A stretch of 64,000 bases of DNA from Sinomonas cyclohexanicum (GCF_020886775.1 NZ_AP024525.1:1612001-1676000), one strand, 5' to 3'; shown: positions 1 to 8,829, numbered from the stretch's first letter. The notes: a model not told the origin generated them from the letters alone. A program made the numbers and translations.

Positions 1-107
1 AACCCGTGGTCCGCGAAGAGGCGCCCCGCGGCGGCGAGGATGCGCGCGCGCCGGTCCCCGCCGTCGTCGGGCCTGCCCCGCTTCGCCGTGCGGCCCACTG
101 AGCTCAT
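1..107 (-). CDS. TetR-family transcriptional regulator, N-terminal fragment cut by window edge
   Basis: Only the first 35 codons lie in the window. After a basic lead the peptide reads RRARILAAAGRLFADHG, the opening helix of the TetR DNA-binding domain. The ATG at 107 overlaps the TGA of the upstream permease (ATGA, 104-107), so it is the last visible gene of a three-gene operon and is probably translationally coupled. TetR proteins usually repress their own operon. A perfect palindrome over the operon promoter at 1673-1694 is the obvious candidate operator. The ligand-binding domain is outside the window, so the inducer cannot be guessed. Confidence 0.85.
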   Translation of the reverse strand, partial: MSSVGRTAKRGRPDDGGDRRARILAAAGRLFADHG

Positions 108-859
108 GAGCTCTTCCGCGGGAGCGTGAACGAGGCGAGCGCGAGGAGGCCGATCACGATCGCGGCCATGATGCCGAAGTCGCGCCACATCGTCCCTGTC
201 GGGTCGGTGTTCTTCGCGATCTCTTGGAGGGCGTTGACCGAGTAGGTCAGAGGCATCCAGTCGGAGACGGCCTGGAACACGTCGTTCATGCGGTCGCGGG
301 CCACGAAGAGGCCGCAGAGCAGGATCTGCGGGATCACGACCACCGGCATGAACTGCACCGCCTGGAACTCCGTGCGGGCGAACGCGCTGCAGAACAGGCC
401 CAGGGCCACTCCGAGCACGGCGTTCACGACCGCGACGAGCACCACGAACCCGCCGTTGCCCTTGATGTCGAGGTTGAACACCCAGTACGCGACCCCGGTG
501 GCGATCGCGGACTGGAGAGCGGCCATGAGCGAGAACGCGATGCCGTACCCGAACAGCAGGTCGGCGGTGTGGATCGGCGTGGTCATGAGCCGCTCGAGCG
601 TCCCCGTAGTGCGCTCGCGCAGCATCGTGATCGACGTGATGAGGAACATGACGATGAACGGGAAGATCGCGAGCATGATCAGGCCCACGCGGTCGAACGT
701 GCGGGGCGCGCCGGGCGGGAGGGCCTCGTTCTCGTAGAGCCAGTACACGACCGCGAGCAGCGCCGAGGGCACCACGACGATGAGCGCGAGGCTGCGGTGG
801 TCGTGGCGCAGCTGGGTCAGGACGCGCACCGTGGTGGCCCACAGCATCCGGGGGTTCAT
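104..859 (-). CDS. ABC-2 type transporter permease
   Basis: The product is 251 aa with about six hydrophobic segments and the loop RERTTGTLERLMTTPI typical of ABC-2 permeases of the DrrB/YhhJ type, where the export pore is built from two such subunits. The ATG at 859 overlaps the corrected stop of the ATPase gene (ATGA, 856-859), and its own stop overlaps the tetR start. The order ATPase, permease, TetR suggests a drug or lipid exporter induced by its substrate. In the sequence as given, this reading frame is also entered from the ATPase because of a frameshift, but the ATG AAC start and overlap show it is a separate gene. Confidence 0.85.
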   Translation of the reverse strand: MNPRMLWATTVRVLTQLRHDHRSLALIVVVPSALLAVVYWLYENEALPPGAPRTFDRVGLIMLAIFPFIVMFLITSITMLRERTTGTLERLMTTPIHTADLLFGYGIAFSLMAALQSAIATGVAYWVFNLDIKGNGGFVVLVAVVNAVLGVALGLFCSAFARTEFQAVQFMPVVVIPQILLCGLFVARDRMNDVFQAVSDWMPLTYSVNALQEIAKNTDPTGTMWRDFGIMAAIVIGLLALASFTLPRKSS

Positions 860-1645
860 GCGGCATGCTCCTTCGCCGGAACGGGCAGACCGGCGGCCTG
901 GCGGTCGAGGTCCGCCCGGATGATGCCGAGGAAGGCCTGCTCGAGGTCGTCGCTCCCGCCGCTCGCGCAGCTGGGCGGGCGTGAGCTGACCCAGGAGCCG
1001 GCCCTCGCGCAGCAGCAGGAGCGAGTCGCAGCGGCTCGCCTCCTCCATGACGTGGCTCGAGATCAGGAGGGTGCAGCCGGAGTCTGCGAGGGCGCGGAAG
1101 CGCTCCCACAGGTCCACGCGGAGCACGGGGTCCAGGCCCACGGTCGGCTCGTCGAGGACGAGCAGCACCGGGTCGCCCACGAGGGCGCACGCGAGGGAAA
1201 CGCGGCTGAACTGGCCGCCGGAGAGGTCGGAGGCCTTGCGCCTGGCCAGGTCGGTGAGACCGACGGCCTCGACGGCCCCGCGGGCGTCCGCGGCCGATCT
1301 GCCGTGGAGGGCGCCGAAGTACCGGACGTTGTCCAGGACCGTGAGGTCCCGGTAGATGCTCGCGTCCTGGGTCATGTAGCCCAGCGACCCGCGCAGCGAC
1401 GCGGCCCCGGCAGGCCGCCCGAGGACGGTGAGGGAGCCCCCGGCCAGCCGCTGCACGCCCACGATAGAGCGCATGAGGGTGCTCTTGCCGCTTCCGGAGG
1501 GGCCCAGCAGCCCCGTGACGCGACCTGCCGGAACGGTGAAGTCGAGTTCGTGGAGGATCGGCGCCCGGCGGATGCGGACGGAGAGCCGGTCCGCCTCGAT
1601 CGCGGGCGCCGTCGTGGCGGCGTGTGCGCCGGTGGTGTGCTGCAT
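856..1645 (-). CDS. ABC transporter ATP-binding protein, frameshifted near its 3' end
   Basis: From the ATG at 1645 the protein shows Walker A GPSGSGKS (residues 48-55), a Q-loop (YMTQD), the signature LSGGQFSRVS (about 141) and Walker B LLVLDEPTVGLDP, so it is the nucleotide-binding subunit partnering the downstream permease. After QLTPAQLRER the frame runs into an unlikely Arg/Pro-rich stretch. One frame over, the expected tail SDDLEQAFLGIIRADL continues to a TGA that overlaps the permease ATG. The span is 790 nt, 263 codons plus exactly one surplus base, located around 951-964. With that base removed the product is 262 aa. The shift may be a sequencing error or a real mutation. ATG 1645 is preferred over an upstream in-frame ATG because the latter falls inside the promoter. 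Confidence 0.8.
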
Positions 1646-1672
1646 GCTGACTCCCGGGGGATGGGGGCGCTG

Positions 1673-1694
1673 GAATTCATCACTCGATGAATTC
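1673..1694. promoter_or_regulatory. candidate TetR operator, perfect inverted repeat
   Basis: Two 9-bp arms, GAATTCATC and GATGAATTC, are perfectly complementary across a 4-bp spacer. The site lies between the -10 of the exporter promoter and the ATPase start and covers the predicted transcription start. Position and symmetry fit a repressor operator for the TetR protein encoded last in the same operon. Binding is inferred. Confidence 0.7.
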
Positions 1695-1695
1695 G

Positions 1696-1724
1696 AGGCT
1701 AGGCCCACCCGGGGGCGCGGTCAA
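1696..1724 (-). promoter_or_regulatory. promoter of the ABC exporter/tetR operon
   Basis: On the minus strand TTGACC (1719-1724) and TAGCCT (1696-1701) are separated by 17 bp, close to the actinobacterial housekeeping pattern TTGACN-17-TANNNT. Transcription would start near 1689, inside the palindrome at 1673-1694. Confidence 0.65.
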
Positions 1725-1746
1725 TGAGGCCTGAGGCAGAAATGAA

Positions 1747-1776
1747 CCAGGCACCGGCGGGGAGACCGGTGCCTGG
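1747..1776 (-). terminator. strong stem-loop downstream of the DUF2249 gene
   Basis: An 11-bp perfect stem (CCAGGCACCGG with CCGGTGCCTGG) closes an 8-nt loop. Read on the minus strand it follows the DUF2249 stop at 1816 and is trailed by a T-rich TTCATTT, fitting an intrinsic terminator. Confidence 0.7.
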
Positions 1777-1815
1777 TGGCTGAGAGGGGCGGGGTGGGGG
1801 GTCGGACGCCGCGGG

Positions 1816-2121
1816 CTACGCCTCGCGGCGGAACTGGACCTTCCACTCCTCGGGCCCTTCGGTGAGGTACGTGACCTCGAAGGCGCCCTCGCGGTACCGC
1901 TGCTCTACCTGCGCGAGGAGCGGGAGCGGGGCGTGGTTGGCGATGATCACGAGCCCGGAGCCCACGGCGAGCGAGTCCAGCGCGCCGAAGATCGTCGCGT
2001 GCCGGATGGCGTGCGGGATCACGCGGACGTCGAGTTCGGGGAAGCCCTCGGCCTCGTGCTCGCCGCACGCGCAGGACGACTTCTGGGTGAGGGTCAGCGG
2101 GTTTGCTTCGGTGTATTCCAT
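1816..2121 (-). CDS. DUF2249 domain protein
   Basis: This 101-aa protein carries the DUF2249 pattern: an ELDVRVIPHAIRH start of the domain, a hydrophobic strand with the turn IIANHAPLPLL, and a C-terminal EGPEEWKVQF. A short N-terminal extension holds a CAC motif (KSSCACGE) that might bind metal. ATG 2121 is chosen because AAGGA sits about 7 nt upstream; an in-frame ATG at 2154 lacks a comparable site. Family members occur in denitrification and nitric-oxide gene sets, but their biochemical role is not settled. The gene is divergent from the regulator at 2175 and shares a 53-bp promoter region with it. Confidence 0.75.
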   Translation of the reverse strand: MEYTEANPLTLTQKSSCACGEHEAEGFPELDVRVIPHAIRHATIFGALDSLAVGSGLVIIANHAPLPLLAQVEQRYREGAFEVTYLTEGPEEWKVQFRREA

Positions 2122-2156
2122 CTCATGTCCTTCCGGAGAGGTGTCCTGTCTCAAAC

Positions 2157-2170
2157 TTTACTACACTAAA
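2157..2170. promoter_or_regulatory. AT-rich palindrome with -10 element between the DUF2249 gene and the regulator gene
   Basis: TTTA and TAAA flank CTACAC in an otherwise GC-rich region. TACACT (2162-2167) is a TANNNT -10 lying 7 nt before the GTG start of the regulator, consistent with a leaderless transcript. A repressor bound here could control both divergent genes; that is inference. Confidence 0.45.
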
Positions 2171-2174
2171 TTCC

Positions 2175-2906
2175 GTGACAAATCATTCCGTGAAAGGCGC
2201 GCCTCTCGGTCCGCAGCCCACGCTTCCGGGTCCGGCACTGCCCCTGTCCGGGGCGCGTGCGGGCATCGTCGACCTGCTGCGCGCCGCGGGTGGTCCGTGT
2301 ACGGTCGAGGAGCTCGCCGGGGAGACGGGCCAGCACCCCAACACGGTGAGGGAGCACCTCGAGGCCCTCGTCGGCGCGGGCCTCGCCGAACTCGCCGACG
2401 GCCCTCCGCTGGGGGAGGGCCGTCCCGGCCGAAGGGGGCGCCCGGCGAAGCACTACCGGGCCGTGGAGCAGGCCCCCGCGGCGGGCTACGCAGGCCTCGC
2501 GGGCGTGCTGGCCGCGGAGGTGGCGCGCCTCGCGCCGGATCCGGACCGTGCCGGGGTGGAGGCTGGCCGCAGCTGGGCCCGCCGGACCCTCGGCGCCCCG
2601 GCACCCGGCGACTCGCGCCGCGCAGTCACCGCCACAGAGGCACGACGCCGCGTGCTCGCCGAACTGGACGAGCTCGGCTTCGGCGTCGACGAGCCACGGG
2701 AGGGCGGGACCCACGCCGGCGGGACGGTACGCCTCGTGGCGTGCCCGCTGCTGTCCGCGGCAAAGGACCAGCCGCGCGTGGTCTGCTCGGTCCACGCCGG
2801 CCTCGTCGAGGAGTCGCTGAGACTCCTCGGCCACCCCGAGCTGGGCTCGCGGCTTGAGCCGTTCGCCGAACCCGGTGCGTGCCTGCTGACGATCGGCCGC
2901 CCGTGA
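2175..2906 (+). CDS. HTH regulator of the COG2345 (DeoR/ArsR-like) type with C-terminal cysteines
   Basis: The 243-aa protein starts with a winged helix-turn-helix (CTVEELAGETGQHPNTVREH, then the wing GRRGRPAKHYR). The C-terminal half has three spaced cysteines in VACPLL, RVVCSVHAG and PGACLLTI. COG2345 regulators share this arrangement; the SufR subgroup uses such cysteines to hold an Fe-S cluster. GTG 2175 is taken as the start because a -10 hexamer lies 7 nt upstream. The stop overlaps the next GTG (GTGA, 2903-2906), so it leads the operon with the NnrS-like and copper nitrite reductase genes and probably senses nitric oxide, nitrite stress or redox state. The sensed signal is inferred. 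Confidence 0.75.
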   Translation: MTNHSVKGAPLGPQPTLPGPALPLSGARAGIVDLLRAAGGPCTVEELAGETGQHPNTVREHLEALVGAGLAELADGPPLGEGRPGRRGRPAKHYRAVEQAPAAGYAGLAGVLAAEVARLAPDPDRAGVEAGRSWARRTLGAPAPGDSRRAVTATEARRRVLAELDELGFGVDEPREGGTHAGGTVRLVACPLLSAAKDQPRVVCSVHAGLVEESLRLLGHPELGSRLEPFAEPGACLLTIGRP

Positions 2907-4123
2907 GCCGTCGCCCTGCACCCACCGCCAGCACGGCGCCGAAGATCGCCACAACCGTCTGGCCGCGCGCCCTCCTCCTGGCCCTCGGCGGGGCCTCCCT
3001 GCTCGCCGGGCTCGACGCCGCCCTGACCCTTCTGGGCGTCGCCGCGCCCGTCGGCCCAAGCACGGCGCCCACGCTGCCGCCCTCGCATGGGACGCTCATG
3101 GTGTTCGGGTTCGTCGGCACACTTATCGCCCTCGAGAGGGCGGTCGCCCTCCGGCGCGTCTGGGGCTACTCGGCCCCCGCGCTCTTGGGCGCCGGCTCGA
3201 TCGCCCAGCTCGTCCCAGCGTTCGGCGAGGGCACCGCCTGGGTGCCGCGCGCCGTCGTGCTCGGGGGAGCCGTAATGTTCGCGGTGGTGTATGTGCCGCT
3301 GTGGCGCCGACAGCGGGACCCCGCAGTGCTCGTGCAGGCGTTGGGCGCGGTCGCGGCAGCGGGGGGTGCGGGCCTTCTCGCGGCGGGGGTCGGCGTGCCC
3401 GCCGTTGTGCCGTGGTTCGCCGCCTTCCTGCTCGCGACCATTGCGGGAGAGCGGCTCGAGCTTGCCCGGCTGCGGATCTCTGGCCGCTGGGCGGAACCAC
3501 TGCTCGTCACCGCGTGCGCCGCGATCGTGGCACTGGGTCCCGCCACTCTGCTCTGGCCCGCGGTGGGGTACCCGCTGTTCGGGCTGGCACTGCTCGGGCT
3601 TGCCGCGTGGCTCGTGAAGTATGACGTCGCGCGGGCCACCATCCGATCGAAGGGCCTGCCGCGCTTCGTGGCCGCGTGCCTCCTGGCCGGCTACGCGTGG
3701 CTTGCCGTCGCGGCGGGCGTGTGCCTCCTGAACCCCGGCGCAGGGTCCGGATCCCTGGCGGGTGCCGCCTACGACGCGTTCCTCCACGCGACATTCCTTG
3801 GCTTCGTCATGTCCATGATCATGGCCCACGCGCCCGTGATCCTGCCGGCCGTCCTGCGCCGGCCGCTGCCATACCTGCCGGTGATGTGGGTCCCAGCGGT
3901 GCTCCTGCACGCGACGCTCGTGCTGCGCCTCGCCGTCGGCGACGCCCGCGGGGACATCGTTGCGTGGCAGTGGGGCGGCATGGGCAACGTCGCGGCGGTG
4001 CTCGCGTTCGTGGCGCTCGCGGCGTACGCGGCGGCCGCCGGGGGGCAAGTTCGCCCACGGGCGCAGCCCACGATCTCGGATCCTGCCCGTGCGGGGCGCG
4101 CCAAGCAGGAGGGTGCGGCATGA
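2903..4123 (+). CDS. NnrS-like polytopic membrane protein
   Basis: The 406-aa product has about twelve hydrophobic helices. Conserved-looking histidines sit at helix ends: PSHGTLMVFGFVGTLIALER (near residue 60) and HATFLGFVMSMIMAHAPVI. This resembles NnrS, a haem/copper membrane protein linked to nitric-oxide tolerance in denitrifiers, though similarity is judged by eye. GTG 2903 is chosen because it overlaps the regulator stop. Its own stop overlaps the ATG of the copper reductase gene (ATGA, 4120-4123), so the two membrane proteins are made together and may form one complex. A haem-copper-oxidase-like fold is an alternative description. Confidence 0.65.
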   Translation: MSRRPAPTASTAPKIATTVWPRALLLALGGASLLAGLDAALTLLGVAAPVGPSTAPTLPPSHGTLMVFGFVGTLIALERAVALRRVWGYSAPALLGAGSIAQLVPAFGEGTAWVPRAVVLGGAVMFAVVYVPLWRRQRDPAVLVQALGAVAAAGGAGLLAAGVGVPAVVPWFAAFLLATIAGERLELARLRISGRWAEPLLVTACAAIVALGPATLLWPAVGYPLFGLALLGLAAWLVKYDVARATIRSKGLPRFVAACLLAGYAWLAVAAGVCLLNPGAGSGSLAGAAYDAFLHATFLGFVMSMIMAHAPVILPAVLRRPLPYLPVMWVPAVLLHATLVLRLAVGDARGDIVAWQWGGMGNVAAVLAFVALAAYAAAAGGQVRPRAQPTISDPARAGRAKQEGAA

Positions 4124-6903
4124 TGCCCACCCTGCCGCCCAAGGGGCAGACGCCCGGCAACTCCGCGGCCGCCAAAGACCCGAACGGCCCCGGGCGCCCC
4201 GGCACCGGCCGGGCCACGTGGCACCGCTGGGCCAACGCCCCAACCCTCGTGTGGCTGCTGGCCATCGCGGTGCTCTCCGGCATCCACCGCGGCATCCCTG
4301 CCTCCGGGTGGCTCCTGACCCACCTCGCACTGCTCGGGGCGGCGACGAACGCCATCATGGTCTACTCGTGGCACTTCGCCGAGGCCCTGCTGCGCCTGCC
4401 CGTGCCGTCCCGGCGGGCGCTCGCGGCGCGCCTCGTGCTGCTGAACGTCGGGGCGGCCGCGGCGATGGGCGGCGTCTTGGGCCAGGCCTGGCTCGCGGCC
4501 GTCGCAGGGGCAGCCGCCGTGGGTGCCGCGGCGGGCTGGCACGGAATCGCCCTGCTGCTGCGGGTGCGCCGGGCCCTCCCCTCCCGGTTCGCATCCACCC
4601 TGCGCTACTACCTCGCGGCCTGCGCCCTCCTGCCCTTCGGGGCTGCCGCGGGGGCCCTCCTCGCCCTCCCCGGCATGGACGACGCCGGCGACCTCCACCC
4701 GCGCCTCCTGCTCGCCCACGAGTCGGTCAACGTGCTCGGCTGGGTGGGCCTGAGCGTGCTCGGCACGCTCGTGACCCTGTTCCCGACGATGCTGCGGACC
4801 CGCGCGCACGACGCCGCCGAGCCCACCTCGCGCCGCGCCCTCTGGGCCCTCCTGGCCGGCGTCGGCCTGGCCGCGGTGGGCGCGCTCGCTGGCCTGCGGC
4901 CCCTCGCCGCCGTGGGCGTGCTCGTCTACCTGGGCGGGGTGGTCGTCTCGGCCGTCCCGCTCGCCCGGGCCGTGCGCAGCAAGCCGCCCGTGACCTTCGC
5001 GACGCTCTCGGCGCTCGCGTCCCTGCTGTGGCTCATCGGCGCGCTCGGGCGGCTCGCGTGGCTGTGCGCGACCGCCCCCGACTGGGATTCGCTGCACATG
5101 GCTCTCGCCGATCTCACCCCGGCGCTGGCCGCCGGGTTCGCGGCGCAGGTGCTGCTCGGTGCCCTCTCCTACCTGCTGCCGGTCGTGTTCGGCGGCGGGC
5201 CGTCCGTGGTGCGCCGGCGTACCGACATGCTCGACGCCGCCGCGTGGCTCCGCGTGGTCCTCGCCAATGGCGCGCTCGCCCTCTACCTCCTGCCCGTGCC
5301 CAGCACGGTGCGGGTCGCCGCCGCCGTGGCCGGGCTCGTGGCGCTCGCAGCCTTCATCTGGCTCGCGGCCCGGGCGTGGTTCTCCCGCCCCCGCCCAGAG
5401 GACCAGCCCCGGCACCCGGCCGGCTCGGGCCCCATCGCCGTCGGCGCGTCGGTCCGCAGCAGGCTCGGATCCGGCGCGGTAGGCCTCGCCGTCCTGCTGG
5501 CCGCCGTTGTCTCCGGTGTCGCCGCGGACCCGTCCGTGCTTCCGGTCGCGGCGGGCGGCTCGCCTGTGGCAGCCACGGCGGCGGGCGCGGTGGGCGCGAA
5601 GGGGGGCAGCGGCGTCGTGCCGACAGGCCACACCACCACGGTGGAGGTCGCGATGTCCGGGATGCGGTTCGTGCCGGACACCGTGACCGTCCCGGCCGGC
5701 GACCGGCTCGTGATCGAGCTGGCCAACAAGGACCAGACCCCGCACGACCTCGTGCTCGCCACAGGCCAGGACTCCGGGCGGATCTACCCGGGCAAAGACG
5801 GCCAGCTCGACGCCGGCGTGATGGGCGCGTCCGTGGACGGCTGGTGTTCCGTGGTGGGGCACAAGCAGATGGGCATGGTGTTCCGCGTGAATGTGTCGGG
5901 CGCCCAAAGTAGTGCAGGGCCGAGCACGCCGCAGGCCGGTGCGATGGACATGCCCGGCATGCAGCACGCTGCCCCCGCCTCTCCCGGTGCCACAGGCTCC
6001 TCGGCGCCGAGTGCCGCCGCGCCGCACGCCCCGTACCCGGCCGACCTCCCGCCCGTGCCGGCCGGCACGACCCACAAGGTGACCCTCACGGTGCGGGACA
6101 CAGTCACCGAGGTGGCGCCCGGCGTCGAGCAGACGCTGTGGACGTACAACGGCACCGCGCCGGGGCCCGTGCTGCACGGGCGGGTGGGGGACACGTTCGA
6201 GGTCACGCTCGTCAACGACGCGTCCGCTGGGCACTCGATCGACTTCCACGCTGGTGCGCTCGCCCCGGACGGGCCCATGCGGACCATCGACCCGGGCCAG
6301 CAGCTCACGTACACGTTCACGGCCACGCAGCCGGGAATCTGGATGTACCACTGCTCCACGATGCCGATGTCCCTGCACATCGCCAACGGGATGTTCGGGG
6401 CCGTCGTGATCGACCCGCCGGACGCGCCGCCCGTGGACCACGAGTTCGTGCTCGTCCAGAGCGAGCAGTACCACGGCGCCGCGGCCAACGGCGTGCCGGG
6501 CATCGCCGGCCTTGACGCTGTCTCAGCCAAGATCGCCGCGGGCACACCGGACGCGGTCGTGTTCAACGGGTACCCGAACCAGTACGACGCCGCCCCGCTC
6601 GCCGCGCGCGCGGGCGAGCGGGTGCGCGTGTGGGTGCTCGACGCCGGCCCGGGCCGCGCGACGTCGTTCCACGTGGTCGGCGCGCAGTTCAGCGCGGTAT
6701 GGGCCGAGGGCGCGTACCGACTCGCGCCCGGCGCCGGTGGTGCCCAGACCGGCGGCTCCCAGGCCATGGACCTCGCGCCAGCCCAGGGCGGCTTCGTGGA
6801 CCTGACGTTCCCCGCCGCGGGCCACTACCCGTTCGTGAGCCACTACATGGTGGACGCCGAGCGGGGGGCACACGGGGTCTTCGATGTCGCCGCGGCGAAG
6901 TGA
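4120..6903 (+). CDS. nirK: membrane-anchored cupredoxin/copper-containing nitrite reductase fusion (multicopper oxidase family)
   Basis: The 927-aa protein has three parts. Residues about 35-440 form some 10-12 membrane helices resembling the neighbouring NnrS-like protein (for example HESVNVLGWVGLSVLG). After another hydrophobic segment, residues about 500-595 form a cupredoxin with blue-copper ligands in TPHDLVL and GWCSVVGHKQMGM. A Met/His-rich linker (MDMPGMQHA) leads to a two-domain copper nitrite reductase (about 645-927): HSIDFHAG, MYHCSTMPMSLHIANGM and the second-domain SFHVVGAQFSAVW supply the type 1 and type 2 copper ligand positions. CuNIR reduces nitrite to nitric oxide outside the membrane. 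The fused cupredoxin and membrane domain could feed electrons from quinol. ATG 4120 overlaps the upstream stop. Confidence 0.8.
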   Translation: MMPTLPPKGQTPGNSAAAKDPNGPGRPGTGRATWHRWANAPTLVWLLAIAVLSGIHRGIPASGWLLTHLALLGAATNAIMVYSWHFAEALLRLPVPSRRALAARLVLLNVGAAAAMGGVLGQAWLAAVAGAAAVGAAAGWHGIALLLRVRRALPSRFASTLRYYLAACALLPFGAAAGALLALPGMDDAGDLHPRLLLAHESVNVLGWVGLSVLGTLVTLFPTMLRTRAHDAAEPTSRRALWALLAGVGLAAVGALAGLRPLAAVGVLVYLGGVVVSAVPLARAVRSKPPVTFATLSALASLLWLIGALGRLAWLCATAPDWDSLHMALADLTPALAAGFAAQVLLGALSYLLPVVFGGGPSVVRRRTDMLDAAAWLRVVLANGALALYLLPVPSTVRVAAAVAGLVALAAFIWLAARAWFSRPRPEDQPRHPAGSGPIAVGASVRSRLGSGAVGLAVLLAAVVSGVAADPSVLPVAAGGSPVAATAAGAVGAKGGSGVVPTGHTTTVEVAMSGMRFVPDTVTVPAGDRLVIELANKDQTPHDLVLATGQDSGRIYPGKDGQLDAGVMGASVDGWCSVVGHKQMGMVFRVNVSGAQSSAGPSTPQAGAMDMPGMQHAAPASPGATGSSAPSAAAPHAPYPADLPPVPAGTTHKVTLTVRDTVTEVAPGVEQTLWTYNGTAPGPVLHGRVGDTFEVTLVNDASAGHSIDFHAGALAPDGPMRTIDPGQQLTYTFTATQPGIWMYHCSTMPMSLHIANGMFGAVVIDPPDAPPVDHEFVLVQSEQYHGAAANGVPGIAGLDAVSAKIAAGTPDAVVFNGYPNQYDAAPLAARAGERVRVWVLDAGPGRATSFHVVGAQFSAVWAEGAYRLAPGAGGAQTGGSQAMDLAPAQGGFVDLTFPAAGHYPFVSHYMVDAERGAHGVFDVAAAK

Positions 6904-6984
6904 GGGGCGGACTGAGCGCAGGCCCACTGGGATACATTGGTAGCTGACATTTTTCCCGCTCCACATCCAGAAACGGATTGCCCT

Positions 6985-8820
6985 GTGGTCCTGCGACTCT
7001 CCACCCTGTTCCTCCGCACGCTCCGCGAGGACCCCGCCGACGCCGAGGTTGCGAGCCACAAGCTCTTGGTCCGCGCCGGCTACATCCGCCGTGCGGCCCC
7101 GGGCATCTACACGTGGCTCCCGCTCGGGCTCGCGGTGCTGCGCAAGGTCGAGCAGGTGATCCGCGAGGAGATGGCCGCGATCGGCTCGCAGGAGGTCCAC
7201 TTCCCGGCGCTACTGCCGAAGGAGCCCTACGAGGCGACCAACCGCTGGACCGAGTACGGCGAGGGCATCTTCCGCCTCAAGGACCGCAAGGACGCCGACT
7301 ACCTCCTGGCCCCCACCCACGAGGAGATGTTCACCCTCCTGGTGAAGGACCTGTACTCCTCGTACAAGGACCTCCCTCTTTCGCTCTACCAGATCCAGAA
7401 CAAGTACCGCGACGAGGCCCGGCCGCGAGCCGGCCTCCTGCGCGGGCGTGAGTTCATCATGAAGGACTCCTACTCGTTCGACGTGGACGACGCCGGTCTG
7501 GACGTCAGCTACGCGAAGCACCGTGAGGCGTACCTGAAGATCTTCGCCCGGCTCGGCCTCGAGGTGATTCCCGTCAAGGCGACCGCGGGTGCGATGGGCG
7601 GGTCCAAGAGCGAGGAGTTCCTCCACCCGACCGAGGTCGGCGAGGACACGTTCGTCCGTTCCGCCGGCGGCTACGCGGCGAATGTCGAGGCCGTCGCGAC
7701 CGTGGTGCCGGGCGAGGTCGACTACTCCGATGCCCCGGCCGCGCAGGTCCTCGACACCCCTGACACCCCCACGATCGACACGCTCGTGGCCGCGTCCCAG
7801 ACGATCTTCCCGAACCCCGAGCGTCCCTGGACCGGCGCGGACACGCTCAAGAACGTGGTCCTCGCGGTCACGCTGCCCACGGGTGAGACCCAGCTTGTGG
7901 TGATCGGCCTCCCCGGCGACAGGGCCGTGGACCTCAAGCGCGTCGAGGCGAACATCGGGGCGTTCCTGCCCATCGCCGGCGAGATCGGCATCGAGGCCGC
8001 GAGCGACGAGCAGCTCAAGGCGCAGCCGCTCATCGTCAAGGGCTACCTCGGTCCGGGCCTGGACCGCGACGACGCGCTCCTCGGCCTCGAGGGCAAGGCG
8101 AAGATCCTCTACCTCGTGGACCCGCGCGTGGTCTCCGGCACCCGCTGGATCACCGGTGCCAACGAGCACGGCAAGCACGTCTACGGCCTCGTGGCCGGCC
8201 GCGACTTCGGCTGGGACGGCGTCATCGAGTGCACCGAGGTCCGCGCGGGCGATCCCGCCCCGGACGGCTCCGGGCCGCTCGAGACCGCGCGCGGGATCGA
8301 GATGGGCCACATCTTCCAGCTCGGTCGCAAGTACGCCGAGGCGCTCGAGCTCAAGGTCCTCAACGAGAACGGCAAGCAGGTCACCGTGACGATGGGCTCC
8401 TACGGGATCGGCGTGACCCGCGCGGTAGCTGCCCTCGCCGAGTCCAACCACGACGACCGTGGCCTTGTCTGGCCGCGCGCCGTGGCACCCGCGGACGTGC
8501 ACGTGGTCGCCGTGGGCCGCGGCGAGGAGATCTTCGCCGAGGCCGAGCGCATCACCGCCGAGTTCGAGGCCCGCGGCCTGACCGTGATGCTCGACGACCG
8601 TCCCAAGGTCTCCCCGGGCGTCAAGTTCGGCGACGCCGAGCTCATCGGCGTCCCGACCATCGTCGCCGTCGGCAAGGGCCTCGCCACGGGTACGCTCGAG
8701 GTCAAGGACCGCCGCAGCGGCACCGCCGAGGACGTCCCGGTCGCCGAGGTCGTGGACCGCGTCGTTGCGATGGTCCGGGACGGCGCCACCGCGGTGCTGG
8801 CCTCGGCCGACGTCGACTAG
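6985..8820 (+). CDS. proS: proline--tRNA ligase
   Basis: A 611-aa class II synthetase of the bacterial type, charging tRNA-Pro in the cytoplasm. Motif 2 ([16 protein letters not shown]) and motif 3 (GSYGIGVTR) are clear, and between them lies the long insertion domain (about residues 225-400) that in bacterial ProRS edits mischarged alanine. The C-terminal anticodon domain begins around [15 protein letters not shown] 6985 gives the expected N-terminus [16 protein letters not shown]; upstream in-frame GTG codons would add an implausible leader. TACATT at 6933-6938 is a possible -10. No T-box specifier/antiterminator elements were found in the short leader. Confidence 0.95.
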   Translation: MVLRLSTLFLRTLREDPADAEVASHKLLVRAGYIRRAAPGIYTWLPLGLAVLRKVEQVIREEMAAIGSQEVHFPALLPKEPYEATNRWTEYGEGIFRLKDRKDADYLLAPTHEEMFTLLVKDLYSSYKDLPLSLYQIQNKYRDEARPRAGLLRGREFIMKDSYSFDVDDAGLDVSYAKHREAYLKIFARLGLEVIPVKATAGAMGGSKSEEFLHPTEVGEDTFVRSAGGYAANVEAVATVVPGEVDYSDAPAAQVLDTPDTPTIDTLVAASQTIFPNPERPWTGADTLKNVVLAVTLPTGETQLVVIGLPGDRAVDLKRVEANIGAFLPIAGEIGIEAASDEQLKAQPLIVKGYLGPGLDRDDALLGLEGKAKILYLVDPRVVSGTRWITGANEHGKHVYGLVAGRDFGWDGVIECTEVRAGDPAPDGSGPLETARGIEMGHIFQLGRKYAEALELKVLNENGKQVTVTMGSYGIGVTRAVAALAESNHDDRGLVWPRAVAPADVHVVAVGRGEEIFAEAERITAEFEARGLTVMLDDRPKVSPGVKFGDAELIGVPTIVAVGKGLATGTLEVKDRRSGTAEDVPVAEVVDRVVAMVRDGATAVLASADVD

Positions 8821-8829
8821 CGCCCCCGC

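Noticed and set aside
2486-6474. Very long antisense open frames (over 600 and 900 codons) opposite the NnrS-like and copper reductase genes
   Set aside because: They mirror the GC-rich third positions of the real genes, have Arg/Pro/His-rich composition and no recognisable domain.
6904-6984. T-box or other riboswitch before proS
   Set aside because: The 81-nt leader is too short and lacks specifier and antiterminator sequences.
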